DNA of 10,060 nucleotides from Candidatus Kapaibacterium sp. (GTDB taxonomy: Bacteria > Bacteroidota > Ignavibacteria > Kapaibacteriales > HRBIN21), in assembly GCA_025055465.1 (NCBI GenBank), contig JANWXA010000058.1, positions 1-10,060 of the forward strand, written 5' to 3'. A model generated the notes under the pieces. The model did not search any database. It saw only the letters and a list, made by a program, of their open reading frames with translations, and was not told the origin of the DNA. The position numbers and the translations under genes were made by a program. Shown piece after piece: positions 1-7,080 of this stretch. Each line of letters opens with the position of its first letter. Position 1 is the stretch's first letter.

Positions 1-2
1 TA

Positions 3-539
3 GGGGTCTGCCTGGGAGGGGAGCAGGTGTGGATGGTGTGGGTGGGAGCGTTTCTGTTTGCTGTCGCGGCCATAACGGATGGGATTGACGGGTGGATCGC
101 TCGGCAGTATGCGCAGAGTACTCCGGAGGGGGCGTTTCTGGATCCTCTGGCGGATAAGGTACTGGCGCTTTCGGTGCTGCTCCCTCTGAGTTGGCTGGGT
201 ATTGCGCCAGTGTGGATGGTTATAGTGCTGGTGGTTCGGGATATCGCCGCGACGCTCCTGCGCTGGTATTCTCTGCAGCAGGGGAAGCCGGTGCGGACCT
301 TGTTCTCAGCACAGGTAAAGACCTTTCTGCAGATGGGAGGGCTGGCCATTGTAGTCTTCCTACTGGCTCTCTGGCGGGGCGGCGGAGGATATGCAGACCT
401 TGCAGGGATATTGCTCTTCAGCGATTGGCTTTGGGCCTTCTTCTTAGCGATAACGCTGCTGGCTCTGTGGACGTTGGGTGTTTACGCCTGGCGCTACCGC
501 AATACCATTGCCGCCTTGGGTGGGCGCCTTTTCCGCTAA
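3..539 (+). CDS. pgsA: CDP-diacylglycerol--glycerol-3-phosphate 3-phosphatidyltransferase (PgsA), 5' end outside window
   Basis: This integral membrane enzyme of the CDP-alcohol phosphatidyltransferase family would transfer the phosphatidyl group from CDP-diacylglycerol to glycerol-3-phosphate, the committed step to phosphatidylglycerol. The family signature is complete: D26, D29-G30, A33-R34, G43, D47 and D51, counting the first visible codon at base 3 as residue 1. The four aspartates bind the metal and the CDP group. The rest is a run of hydrophobic membrane segments ending in a basic tail. The frame is open to the left edge. In E. coli PgsA the first motif Asp is about 20 residues further in, so roughly 20 N-terminal residues are missing and the in-frame GTG at base 27 is not the true start. 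The TAA stop overlaps the stop of the convergent ATPase gene. A related family member such as phosphatidylserine or cardiolipin synthase cannot be fully excluded, but the spacing and the GAFLDPLADK sequence fit PgsA best. Confidence 0.85.
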   Translation, partial: GVCLGGEQVWMVWVGAFLFAVAAITDGIDGWIARQYAQSTPEGAFLDPLADKVLALSVLLPLSWLGIAPVWMVIVLVVRDIAATLLRWYSLQQGKPVRTLFSAQVKTFLQMGGLAIVVFLLALWRGGGGYADLAGILLFSDWLWAFFLAITLLALWTLGVYAWRYRNTIAALGGRLFR

Positions 540-1564
540 GCGTAGGGGCAGGCGACCCAGTGCCCCGGGGCTTTTTCCTCCAGCTCTGGAACGATTTCTG
601 AGCACTCTGGCTGGGCGATCGGACAGCGTGGGTGAAAGGGGCAGCCGGTCGGTTTCCGCAGGGGCGAGGGGATTTCACCGCGTAGCACGATGCGCTCACG
701 CTTCTGCCGTGGATTGGCAATCGGGACAGCGGAGATAAGCGCTTGTGTGTACGGATGCTTTGGGGTGAAGTAGACATCGTCAGCGGGACCCAGCTCTACG
801 ATGTGCCCCAGGTACATCACAGCGATGCGGTCGCTGATATGGTGGACCACCGATAAGTCGTGTGCGATGAACAGATATGCCATACCGAATTCCTCCTGCA
901 GGTCTTCCATGAGGTTGATGACCTGCGCCTGGATGGAGACGTCCAGGGCGGAGACAGGCTCGTCGCAGATGACCAAGTCTGGATGGGTAGCCAAAGCGCG
1001 TGCCAGGCCGATTCGCTGGCGCTGTCCGCCGGAAAATTCGTGGGGATACCGCATGCGGTCCTCGGGCTGTAGTCCAACCTTCTCCAGCAGCCAGACGACG
1101 CGCTCCTGGGTCTCTGTGCGAGACAGCTTCGGGAAGTGTATCTCCAACGGCTCTGCTATGATCTGCCCTACGGAAAGCCGTGGATTGAGCGAAGAGAAGG
1201 GGTCCTGGAAGACCATTTGGATGTGACGCCGGTAATGGAGACGGAGTTGGCGGGGGTACTTGCGGCGGTGGGCGAAGAGCTGGAGAAGGTCTGCCGGTTC
1301 AGGATTAGCGTGGTCGGCATAGAACCATGCGTGCCCGCCGAGGAGAACATCGGGGGCAGTGTGGGCGACAATACCCACCAGGGAGCGCCCCACGGTGGTC
1401 TTCCCAGAACCGGACTCGCCAACAAGCCCCAGAGTCTCGCCCCGGTGGAGTGTAAAGCTAACACTATCAACAGCGTGGAGCCGCCCCACTATACGCTGCA
1501 ACACGCCACCGTAGACGGGGAAGTAGACGCGCAGGTTCTCAACCTGCAGGAGTACATCACTCAT
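536..1564 (-). CDS. oppF: Peptide ABC transporter ATP-binding protein, OppF/DppF type
   Basis: This is a cytoplasmic ATPase subunit that would pair with the upstream D-type ATPase to power the Yej-like importer. Visible in order are Walker A GESGSGKTT (residues 49-57), Q-loop Q120, ABC signature SGGQRQR (178-184), Walker B LVICDEP (197-203) and switch histidine H235. A C-terminal oligopeptide/dipeptide (oligo_HPY) domain follows, with cysteines C308, C314, C321 and C339. At 342 residues it is a usual F-type length. The stretch between Walker A and the Q-loop is about 20 residues longer than in E. coli OppF and is rich in basic residues. The start ATG at 1564 overlaps the end of the D-type gene by 8 bases, which implies translational coupling and one mRNA. 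In E. coli the Yej system has both ATPase halves fused in YejF; here they are separate. It is the last gene of the operon, and its TAG stop interlocks with the pgsA stop. Confidence 0.93.
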   Translation of the reverse strand: MSDVLLQVENLRVYFPVYGGVLQRIVGRLHAVDSVSFTLHRGETLGLVGESGSGKTTVGRSLVGIVAHTAPDVLLGGHAWFYADHANPEPADLLQLFAHRRKYPRQLRLHYRRHIQMVFQDPFSSLNPRLSVGQIIAEPLEIHFPKLSRTETQERVVWLLEKVGLQPEDRMRYPHEFSGGQRQRIGLARALATHPDLVICDEPVSALDVSIQAQVINLMEDLQEEFGMAYLFIAHDLSVVHHISDRIAVMYLGHIVELGPADDVYFTPKHPYTQALISAVPIANPRQKRERIVLRGEIPSPLRKPTGCPFHPRCPIAQPECSEIVPELEEKAPGHWVACPYA

Positions 1565-2573
1565 AGCGGGCTCCTCCCTCCATTGGCTGTGCCAAGTGAC
1601 AGCGCACGAAGTGGTTTGGGGAGATCTCCAGCAGTGGGGGCTCGACGGTTTCGCAAATATCCAGCTTGACAGGGCAACGGGTGCAGAACTTACAGCCTTT
1701 CGGTAGGCTCAGGATACTGGGGACATTGCCCGGAATGGTGTAGAGGCGGTGGCGTTGTTGTCCTGGTGCTATCGGGCGCGGGATACATTCCAGCAGCCCG
1801 CGTGTGTAAGGATGCTGTGGGGTATCGAAGAGCTGCTCTGTTGGCGCCATCTCTTGGATTTTGCCCCCGTACATGACGATGATGCGCTGGCAGGTCTGTG
1901 CTACCACTGCCAAGTCGTGGGTGATTAGGAGGATAGCAGCATCACCGCGCTGGGCCTTGAGTTGCAGCATCAGCTCCAAAATTTGCGCTTGAATCGTTAC
2001 GTCAAGCGCTGTTGTTGGTTCATCAGCGATAAGGAGTTGAGGGTTGCACGCCAGGGCCATAGCGATCATGACGCGCTGGCGCATACCGCCAGAAAATTGG
2101 TGTGGATAATCGTTGAGGCGTTTATCGGCATCGGGGATGCCCACCTGTCGGAGGAGCTCTATGGCACGGTGACGTGCTTCGGCTTCGCTGACTTCCTCGT
2201 GGGCTAAAATGGTTTCCATGACCTGCATGCCGATGGTGAACACGGGGTTGAGCGAGGTCATGGGCTCCTGGAAGATCATGGCGATCTTGCCGCCCCGGAT
2301 GCGGTACATCTCGCTCAAGGGGAGGGCCAGTAGATTGGTGCCATTCAACCAGATTTCCCCGTCCACTATGCGCCCCGGTGGGTCTGGAATCAAGCGGAGG
2401 ATGGAGAGGGCAGTGACGGACTTACCGGAGCCGGATTCCCCCACCAGGCCCACGACCTCGCCGGGGAAGATGTCCAGCGACACACCGTCTACAGCTTTTG
2501 CCCAGCTTCCCTCAAGGTAGAAGTGTGTGCGCAAGTTCTGAATCCGTAGTAGTGGACTATGCGCGGCCGACAT
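1557..2573 (-). CDS. oppD: Peptide ABC transporter ATP-binding protein, OppD/DppD type
   Basis: This is the second cytoplasmic ATPase subunit of the importer. With the start at 2573 (338 residues), the motifs are Walker A GESGSGKS (45-52), Q-loop Q102, signature SGGMRQR (161-167), Walker B LLIADEP (180-186) and switch histidine H219. The C-terminal oligo_HPY tail has cysteines at 294, 297, 300, 307 and 325. Four of these match the spacing in the partner ATPase and C297 is extra. The frame stays open upstream to an ATG at 2612, but that would overlap the permease gene by 32 bases and add 13 residues unlike the family. The ATG at 2573 lies 7 bases after the permease stop and gives the usual D-type N-terminus ending in the LLRIQNL strand. 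A GTG two codons earlier is also possible. The gene sits between the YejE-type permease and the F-type ATPase in one operon. Confidence 0.93.
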   Translation of the reverse strand: MSAAHSPLLRIQNLRTHFYLEGSWAKAVDGVSLDIFPGEVVGLVGESGSGKSVTALSILRLIPDPPGRIVDGEIWLNGTNLLALPLSEMYRIRGGKIAMIFQEPMTSLNPVFTIGMQVMETILAHEEVSEAEARHRAIELLRQVGIPDADKRLNDYPHQFSGGMRQRVMIAMALACNPQLLIADEPTTALDVTIQAQILELMLQLKAQRGDAAILLITHDLAVVAQTCQRIIVMYGGKIQEMAPTEQLFDTPQHPYTRGLLECIPRPIAPGQQRHRLYTIPGNVPSILSLPKGCKFCTRCPVKLDICETVEPPLLEISPNHFVRCHLAQPMEGGARYE

Positions 2574-2580
2574 AGACACT

Positions 2581-3762
2581 TTACCGCAGTCGTGAGAACG
2601 CCCGTGGGTCAAAAGCTTCCCGGACGGATTCGCCGATAAACACGATGAGAGTGAGCGTCAAGAACAGCGCCATCATTGGTGACAGCATCAGCCACCATTT
2701 GCCTGTCGCCAGATGCTGCAGTCCGACGCTCATCATCTCGCCCCAGCTCGGAGTCGGTGGCGGTAGCCCGAAGCCAAGGAAGTCCAGGCTGACCAGCGCC
2801 CCGATACCAGCGACAACGGAAAAGGGGAAGTACGTAATAATGGGCACCAGTGCGTTCGGTAGGATGTGCTTGAACATGACCTTCCAGCGTGGCACCCCGA
2901 TTGCCAGCGCGGCAGCGACGTAATCTTTGGCTTTCTCGCGGTAGAATTCTGCTCGGATGAGCACCGTAATGCCCACCCACGTGAAGAGGGCCAGCAGGAG
3001 CAGCAAGAGGATGAAGTCTGGGCGCACGATAGAGGCGACGATAATAACCAGGAAGAGAAACGGGACGGTTGCCCAGATTTCTATGAGGCGTTGAGCCAAG
3101 ATGTCGAAGCGTCCGCCGAAGAAGCCCAGGGCTGCTCCGATGGGAACGCCGACAAGGTATTCCAGCAATGCCAGGATGAGGGCAAAGGAAAGCGAGATCT
3201 GGAATCCATACGCCATTCGGGCAAAGACGTCGCGTCCGCGATCATCCGTGCCCAGGAGGCGAGGGAAACCGTCGGGACCGCGCTCCAGCGGCGCCAGAAA
3301 GGCTGCGTTGCCCTCAATGGTGACGTCCTCGATCGGGCTATAGGGGTATGGGGGAAGAATGACCAAGTTCATACTGCCATCGGCAGCGTATTGCTTCTGG
3401 AGCAAACGATAGTTGCACTCACCGGGGTTACCCTGCTGCCCGAAAAATTCCCCACTGTAGAAGTCCGAACCGAACAATCCACCGACGAGCGGCAGCGAGA
3501 CTAACCACGATTGAACGGCGGGGAAGTACCAACGTCCTTCGTAGCGAACGACGATTGCCTTGTTATTGACCAGCAATGGCAGAAGGAACGATAGCACATA
3601 AGCGCCCGTGAGTACCTGCAGCGAGAAGTACCCGCGCTTGAGGCTTCGGAATTTACGCCAGCGTCGCTGATAGATGCCTAAGGAAGGCGTTGGTTCTTGG
3701 GCATCGCTTGCTTCTGGAGGAGCTCCTGGACTCGTACGCCATTCGATCAAGCGGGCTGCCAT
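2581..3762 (-). CDS. yejE: Peptide ABC transporter permease, YejE type (OppC/DppC family)
   Basis: This inner-membrane permease would form half of the translocation channel. The N-terminal part is diagnostic of YejE rather than plain OppC/DppC: a basic pre-membrane stretch (YQRRWRKFRSLKRGY, about 31-45), a first membrane helix (about 46-66) and then VVRYEGRWYFP (71-81). A long external loop (about 67-185) contains GTDDRGRDVFARM (171-183), typical of C-type permeases. Further helices lie near 189-212, 230-248, 250-268, 305-330 and 355-377. The EAA loop that contacts the ATPases lies at about 282-303 (AAALAIG onward). DFLGFGLPPPTPSWGEM (327-343) is another family hallmark. At 393 residues it is longer than E. 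coli YejE, mostly because of the loop and about 30 extra residues at the N-terminus. The ATG lies 3 bases after the yejB stop, so translation is probably coupled. Confidence 0.92.
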   Translation of the reverse strand: MAARLIEWRTSPGAPPEASDAQEPTPSLGIYQRRWRKFRSLKRGYFSLQVLTGAYVLSFLLPLLVNNKAIVVRYEGRWYFPAVQSWLVSLPLVGGLFGSDFYSGEFFGQQGNPGECNYRLLQKQYAADGSMNLVILPPYPYSPIEDVTIEGNAAFLAPLERGPDGFPRLLGTDDRGRDVFARMAYGFQISLSFALILALLEYLVGVPIGAALGFFGGRFDILAQRLIEIWATVPFLFLVIIVASIVRPDFILLLLLLALFTWVGITVLIRAEFYREKAKDYVAAALAIGVPRWKVMFKHILPNALVPIITYFPFSVVAGIGALVSLDFLGFGLPPPTPSWGEMMSVGLQHLATGKWWLMLSPMMALFLTLTLIVFIGESVREAFDPRAFSRLR

Positions 3763-3765
3763 GGC

Positions 3766-5007
3766 TTACTTGAAGCGGATCCGCGGATCTACCAATGCCA
3801 GTGCTAAGTCCGAAAGGATTGCGCCGAACAGGCGCACAGAGACCGCCAGAACGGTGAAGCCGAACACAATGGGATAGTCCCGGGCAAAAACGGCTTCAAT
3901 AGAGAGCTTCCCCACGCCTTCAATGTTGAAGACCAGCTCGATCAGGTATGAGCCCGCAAGGAATAGCCCGATGATGTACCCGATGTTAGCTGTGATGGGG
4001 ATAATGGAGTTGCGCAAAGCATGGAGCCAGATGACGCGCCGCTCCGACAGCCCCTTTGCGAAAGCCGTTCGGATGTAGTCTTGACTGAGGTTCTCCAGGA
4101 GAGAATTTTTCATCAGCACAGTAAGCGAGGCAAAGCTGCCGACTGTGTAAGCGATCGTGGGCAGGACGAAATGCCAGGCGCGGTCCAGAATTTTCTCCAA
4201 CAGTGGAAGGTGTTCATAGTTTTCTGATTGGAAACCGCCCAGCGGGAAGAGTTCCACGAACGACTGGGTCCCGAACAGCATCAGCAGGAATGCCCCCAGC
4301 GCCCATCCGGGGATGGAGTAGCCGATAAAGACCAGGGTACTGGAAATGAGGTCAAAGGGGGTGCCGTGTGAGAGTGCTTTCTGGATGCCCAAGTAGATGC
4401 AGATGGAGTAGCTCAGAATGAAGCCGATCAGCCCAAACTGGAGCGAGACGGGCAGGCGCTGGAGAATCAAGTGCATCACAGGTTCATTGTAGGTATACGA
4501 GCGCCCAAAGTTACCGGTGAGAATGCCGCTGAAGCCCGTGCGGTAAATCCGCACACGTTCTTCCCCACGTTCGCTGGGCTGCTGTTCTACGTACCAGCCA
4601 ACGAGAGGGGCGCTGGTAGCTGGGTCTATGAGGCGGTATCCCTCAGGAGTTTTTTCCACTAGTGCTTGTCTTCCTTCCCCGATGTTGCGGATGCGTCCAG
4701 GCACAGCAATGTAGCTTTCAAGTTCTCGCGGCCAGACGCCCAGCCAGCTTAGGTAGCGAATGAGGATTGGCTTGTCAAATCCATAGTATCGGCGCAGCTC
4801 TTGGAGGGCGCTTTCAGGAATCATCGCACCGGTCTGCCCAGCGACACCGCCGGCTGCGGCTTCACCCCCCATCGCCATTCGGAGGGCCATGATTTGCTGC
4901 TCCAGGGGTCCGCCCGGTGCTAACTGAATGATGACGAATACCAACAGGGTGGCACCCAGAAACGTGGGGATAGTCAACAGCAGGCGGCGTAGGAAGTATT
5001 CCCGCAT
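3766..5007 (-). CDS. yejB: Peptide ABC transporter permease, YejB type (OppB/DppB family)
   Basis: This is the second inner-membrane permease of the importer, partner of the YejE-type protein. The start MREYFLRRLLLTIPT and the APGGP motif (30-34) are typical of B-type permeases. RRYYGFDKP (72-80), the FDLISSTLVFIGYSIPGW stretch (218-235), the EAA loop (about 311-332) and the C-terminal LVDPRIRFK match the YejB branch well. Membrane helices are visible near 9-29, 188-208, 222-246, 277-298, 337-358 and 380-404. At 413 residues it is about 50 longer than E. coli YejB. The surplus is a hydrophilic insertion at about 92-158, in the external loop between the first two helices, just before GNFGRSYTYNEPV. 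The ATG has a good ribosome binding site (GGAG at 5012-5015, 4 bases away), 12 bases after the stop of the binding-protein gene. Confidence 0.93.
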   Translation of the reverse strand: MREYFLRRLLLTIPTFLGATLLVFVIIQLAPGGPLEQQIMALRMAMGGEAAAGGVAGQTGAMIPESALQELRRYYGFDKPILIRYLSWLGVWPRELESYIAVPGRIRNIGEGRQALVEKTPEGYRLIDPATSAPLVGWYVEQQPSERGEERVRIYRTGFSGILTGNFGRSYTYNEPVMHLILQRLPVSLQFGLIGFILSYSICIYLGIQKALSHGTPFDLISSTLVFIGYSIPGWALGAFLLMLFGTQSFVELFPLGGFQSENYEHLPLLEKILDRAWHFVLPTIAYTVGSFASLTVLMKNSLLENLSQDYIRTAFAKGLSERRVIWLHALRNSIIPITANIGYIIGLFLAGSYLIELVFNIEGVGKLSIEAVFARDYPIVFGFTVLAVSVRLFGAILSDLALALVDPRIRFK

Positions 5008-5019
5008 CGTGCTCCGAGC

Positions 5020-7008
5020 TCAGCGCGGTCGCACCTGTGCCAGAAAGCGCTTCTCGTCGAACTCTTTCCAGTACCGCACCTGAGCAGGCTCACGTGGCAA
5101 CGCCTGACCCGTACGCCGGGCTTCCGCTACCTGATGAGCTTTTTCGGGGTCGTACCACCAGGTGGCGATGATTGCGTAATCTACAAAGCCGATTTGCGTA
5201 AAGCGTGGCAGTACATACTGGGGGGTTCCAAACTTGTTCCAGTATGCGATGCGGATACCACGCGGGTACCACATGAGCACGTTTTTGTATGACGACATCA
5301 CGATGCTATCAATTTCCTGGATGATGCGAATTTGGGCTTCGCGAGAAAAGGCCGTGTCGTACATGTCGCAGAGCTGATCTACGCGGGCATTCTTGAAGCC
5401 TTCAATGTTGTTGTTGTCGTTTTTATCAGCCAATTCCGAGCGCAGAGATGTCTCTGGGTTTGGGGTTTGCAGCCCAGTCCAGTTCACAAAGAAGAGCGAA
5501 AAGTTCCGCTCCATCGCGTTGCGCCAGAGCGTGTTGGGGTCCTGGAATTTCAGTTGCAAGTCAATTCCAGCCTTGCGGAGTTCCTGTTGATACGGTGTGA
5601 CGAACCGCTCGATCGGCTTGGGGATCCCCATCTCTACGACAAAAGGCTTCCCGTCCTTGGTGAGGATGCCCTGCGCGTTACGGGTGCGCCAGCCGGCTTC
5701 GGCCAGTAACTGCTGAGCTAACTCTGGATTGTAGCGGACTCTGGGGTTGTTGGGATTTTCGTAGACTGTATTTGCATGGTATGAATCCATGGGCTCGTAT
5801 TCGTCGTAGAGAAGCTCGCGGATGAGAGCTTCGCGATTGAACAAATAGGCAAACGCCTGACGAACACGGATGTCGTCGAAGGGCGGTTTACGCATGTTGA
5901 AAGCGAAGCCCAGCGTGCCAACCGGACCATCAGTATAGACGCGCTGTTTCTGAACCCAACCTTTCTGCAGGGCTTCGTATGCAGTGTCCTTGACCCAGTG
6001 TTCGGTTGTGAGCGCCCCGAATATGAAGAAATCGGAGTCGCCTTTCTTGAACATCTCATACGCAAGCAGAGGGTTGTCCTTGACTACTTCGAATTCGATG
6101 CGGTCGAAGTTGCCTGTATATCGGGCCGTGGGATAGTCTTTTGCCCAGTAATCGTCGCGGCGGGTCAAAGCATAGGATTTGCCTTTTTGCACATCCTGGG
6201 GTAGCAAAATGTACTCGCCGGAACCGGGTGGGAGCTCGTATTGGAAGCGTTCCAAGAACTCTTTGCCTGTAAGATGTCCGATGGCGTGGGCTGGCAAGAT
6301 AGGCAAGGAGGCGGAGAAATATAAAAAGTTACGCCAGTTGAGGGTCTTGCTCTGGACCTCAAGGAGATACTTGCTGAGTGCTCGCGGTTCTTCAAATTTG
6401 CCGAAGACCAGTTGGAGCGAGGGCTCCAGGATAGTCTCGTCCATCACCAGGCGCCAGGTTGCGACGACATCTTCGGCGGTAACAGGTCTGCCATCAGAAA
6501 AACGAGCATTGGGATCAATGCGGTAGAGGAAGGTCATCCGGTCTGACGAAATCTTCCAATGCGAGGCTACGGCGGGAACGAACTCGCGCGTTACTGGGTG
6601 AACACCCAGCAACGTTTCGTAGACCAAGGAAGCGATAATGGAGTTTTCCACGTAGTTGGAGTGTTGTCCGTAAGGGCGAAAAGTAAGGGGAAAGCGAGTG
6701 ACGACCAAGCGAATTTTGCCTCCGGTCTTTGCACGTGGATCGCCGAAGAAGGGGAGCTCCTCAGGAGTTGGGACATAGGTCTGAAAGCCCAGAGAGTCGG
6801 CGACGCGTTCGAAACCGGGGCCGCCCAGGTTTGCTGGGACAGAGGAGTCCACATTTGGTAAGGTTGGGGATTGCCTCCATAGCGAGACCTGGCGGGTCTT
6901 GGCAGCCAGGCGTTCCAGCTCTTCGTCAGTGTGCTCGCGGCGGTGGCATCCTGCCAGGAGGGCAAGGCCGGCAGCGGCGAGGATGACCGTAGCAGAACGT
7001 TTTCTCAT
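5020..7008 (-). CDS. yejA: Extracellular solute-binding lipoprotein, family 5, YejA type
   Basis: This is the substrate-capturing component of the importer, expected to bind oligopeptides or peptide-like compounds outside the cytoplasmic membrane. The N-terminus is a lipoprotein signal: basic MRKR, a hydrophobic core, and lipobox LLAGC ending at C21. The mature protein would be lipid-anchored through that cysteine. The family 5 binding domain runs from about 100 to 560, with the typical stretches VYETLLGVHPVTREFVPAVA (129-148), RFSDGRPVTAEDVVATWR (169-186), and DIRVRQAFAYLFNREALI (379-396). The C-terminal YWNKFGTP (589-596) and TWWYDPEKAHQ (616-626) mark the YejA branch rather than OppA or DppA. 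At 662 residues it is somewhat longer than E. coli YejA. The ATG at 7008 is preceded by AAGGGA (7011-7016). It is the first importer gene and lies 72 bases downstream of the ureohydrolase gene. Confidence 0.93.
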   Translation of the reverse strand: MRKRSATVILAAAGLALLAGCHRREHTDEELERLAAKTRQVSLWRQSPTLPNVDSSVPANLGGPGFERVADSLGFQTYVPTPEELPFFGDPRAKTGGKIRLVVTRFPLTFRPYGQHSNYVENSIIASLVYETLLGVHPVTREFVPAVASHWKISSDRMTFLYRIDPNARFSDGRPVTAEDVVATWRLVMDETILEPSLQLVFGKFEEPRALSKYLLEVQSKTLNWRNFLYFSASLPILPAHAIGHLTGKEFLERFQYELPPGSGEYILLPQDVQKGKSYALTRRDDYWAKDYPTARYTGNFDRIEFEVVKDNPLLAYEMFKKGDSDFFIFGALTTEHWVKDTAYEALQKGWVQKQRVYTDGPVGTLGFAFNMRKPPFDDIRVRQAFAYLFNREALIRELLYDEYEPMDSYHANTVYENPNNPRVRYNPELAQQLLAEAGWRTRNAQGILTKDGKPFVVEMGIPKPIERFVTPYQQELRKAGIDLQLKFQDPNTLWRNAMERNFSLFFVNWTGLQTPNPETSLRSELADKNDNNNIEGFKNARVDQLCDMYDTAFSREAQIRIIQEIDSIVMSSYKNVLMWYPRGIRIAYWNKFGTPQYVLPRFTQIGFVDYAIIATWWYDPEKAHQVAEARRTGQALPREPAQVRYWKEFDEKRFLAQVRPR

Positions 7009-7010
7009 CG

Positions 7011-7016
7011 TCCCTT
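7011..7016 (-). promoter_or_regulatory. Ribosome binding site of yejA-type gene
   Basis: On the minus strand AAGGGA lies just upstream of the ATG at 7008, with GACG between the AAGG core and the start. It supports this start, which also gives a perfect lipoprotein signal. The rest of the 72-base gap back to 7080 shows no strong hairpin with a T-run and no convincing promoter, so read-through from the upstream gene is possible. Confidence 0.55.
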
Positions 7017-7080
7017 AGGTTGAGAGTGGAACCAAGCGTTAGGTGAATCGCAAATTAGCATTTCTGCAGGGCATTTGGTG

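Noticed and set aside
1136..1669. A 177-codon plus-strand open frame opposite the two ATPase genes
   Set aside because: It runs across the oppF Walker A and Q-loop region and the end of oppD. The composition and lack of any family resemblance mark it as a shadow.
2866..3504. A 212-codon plus-strand open frame opposite the yejE-type gene
   Set aside because: Its product is highly charged, low in hydrophobic residues and resembles no family. The opposite strand encodes an unmistakable permease, so this is an antisense shadow.
7009..7080. Possible terminator or promoter between hutG and the yejA-type gene
   Set aside because: Only a 3-base stem (GCA/TGC) and an imperfect TAATTTG could be found, with no T-run. 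Neither is strong enough to call.
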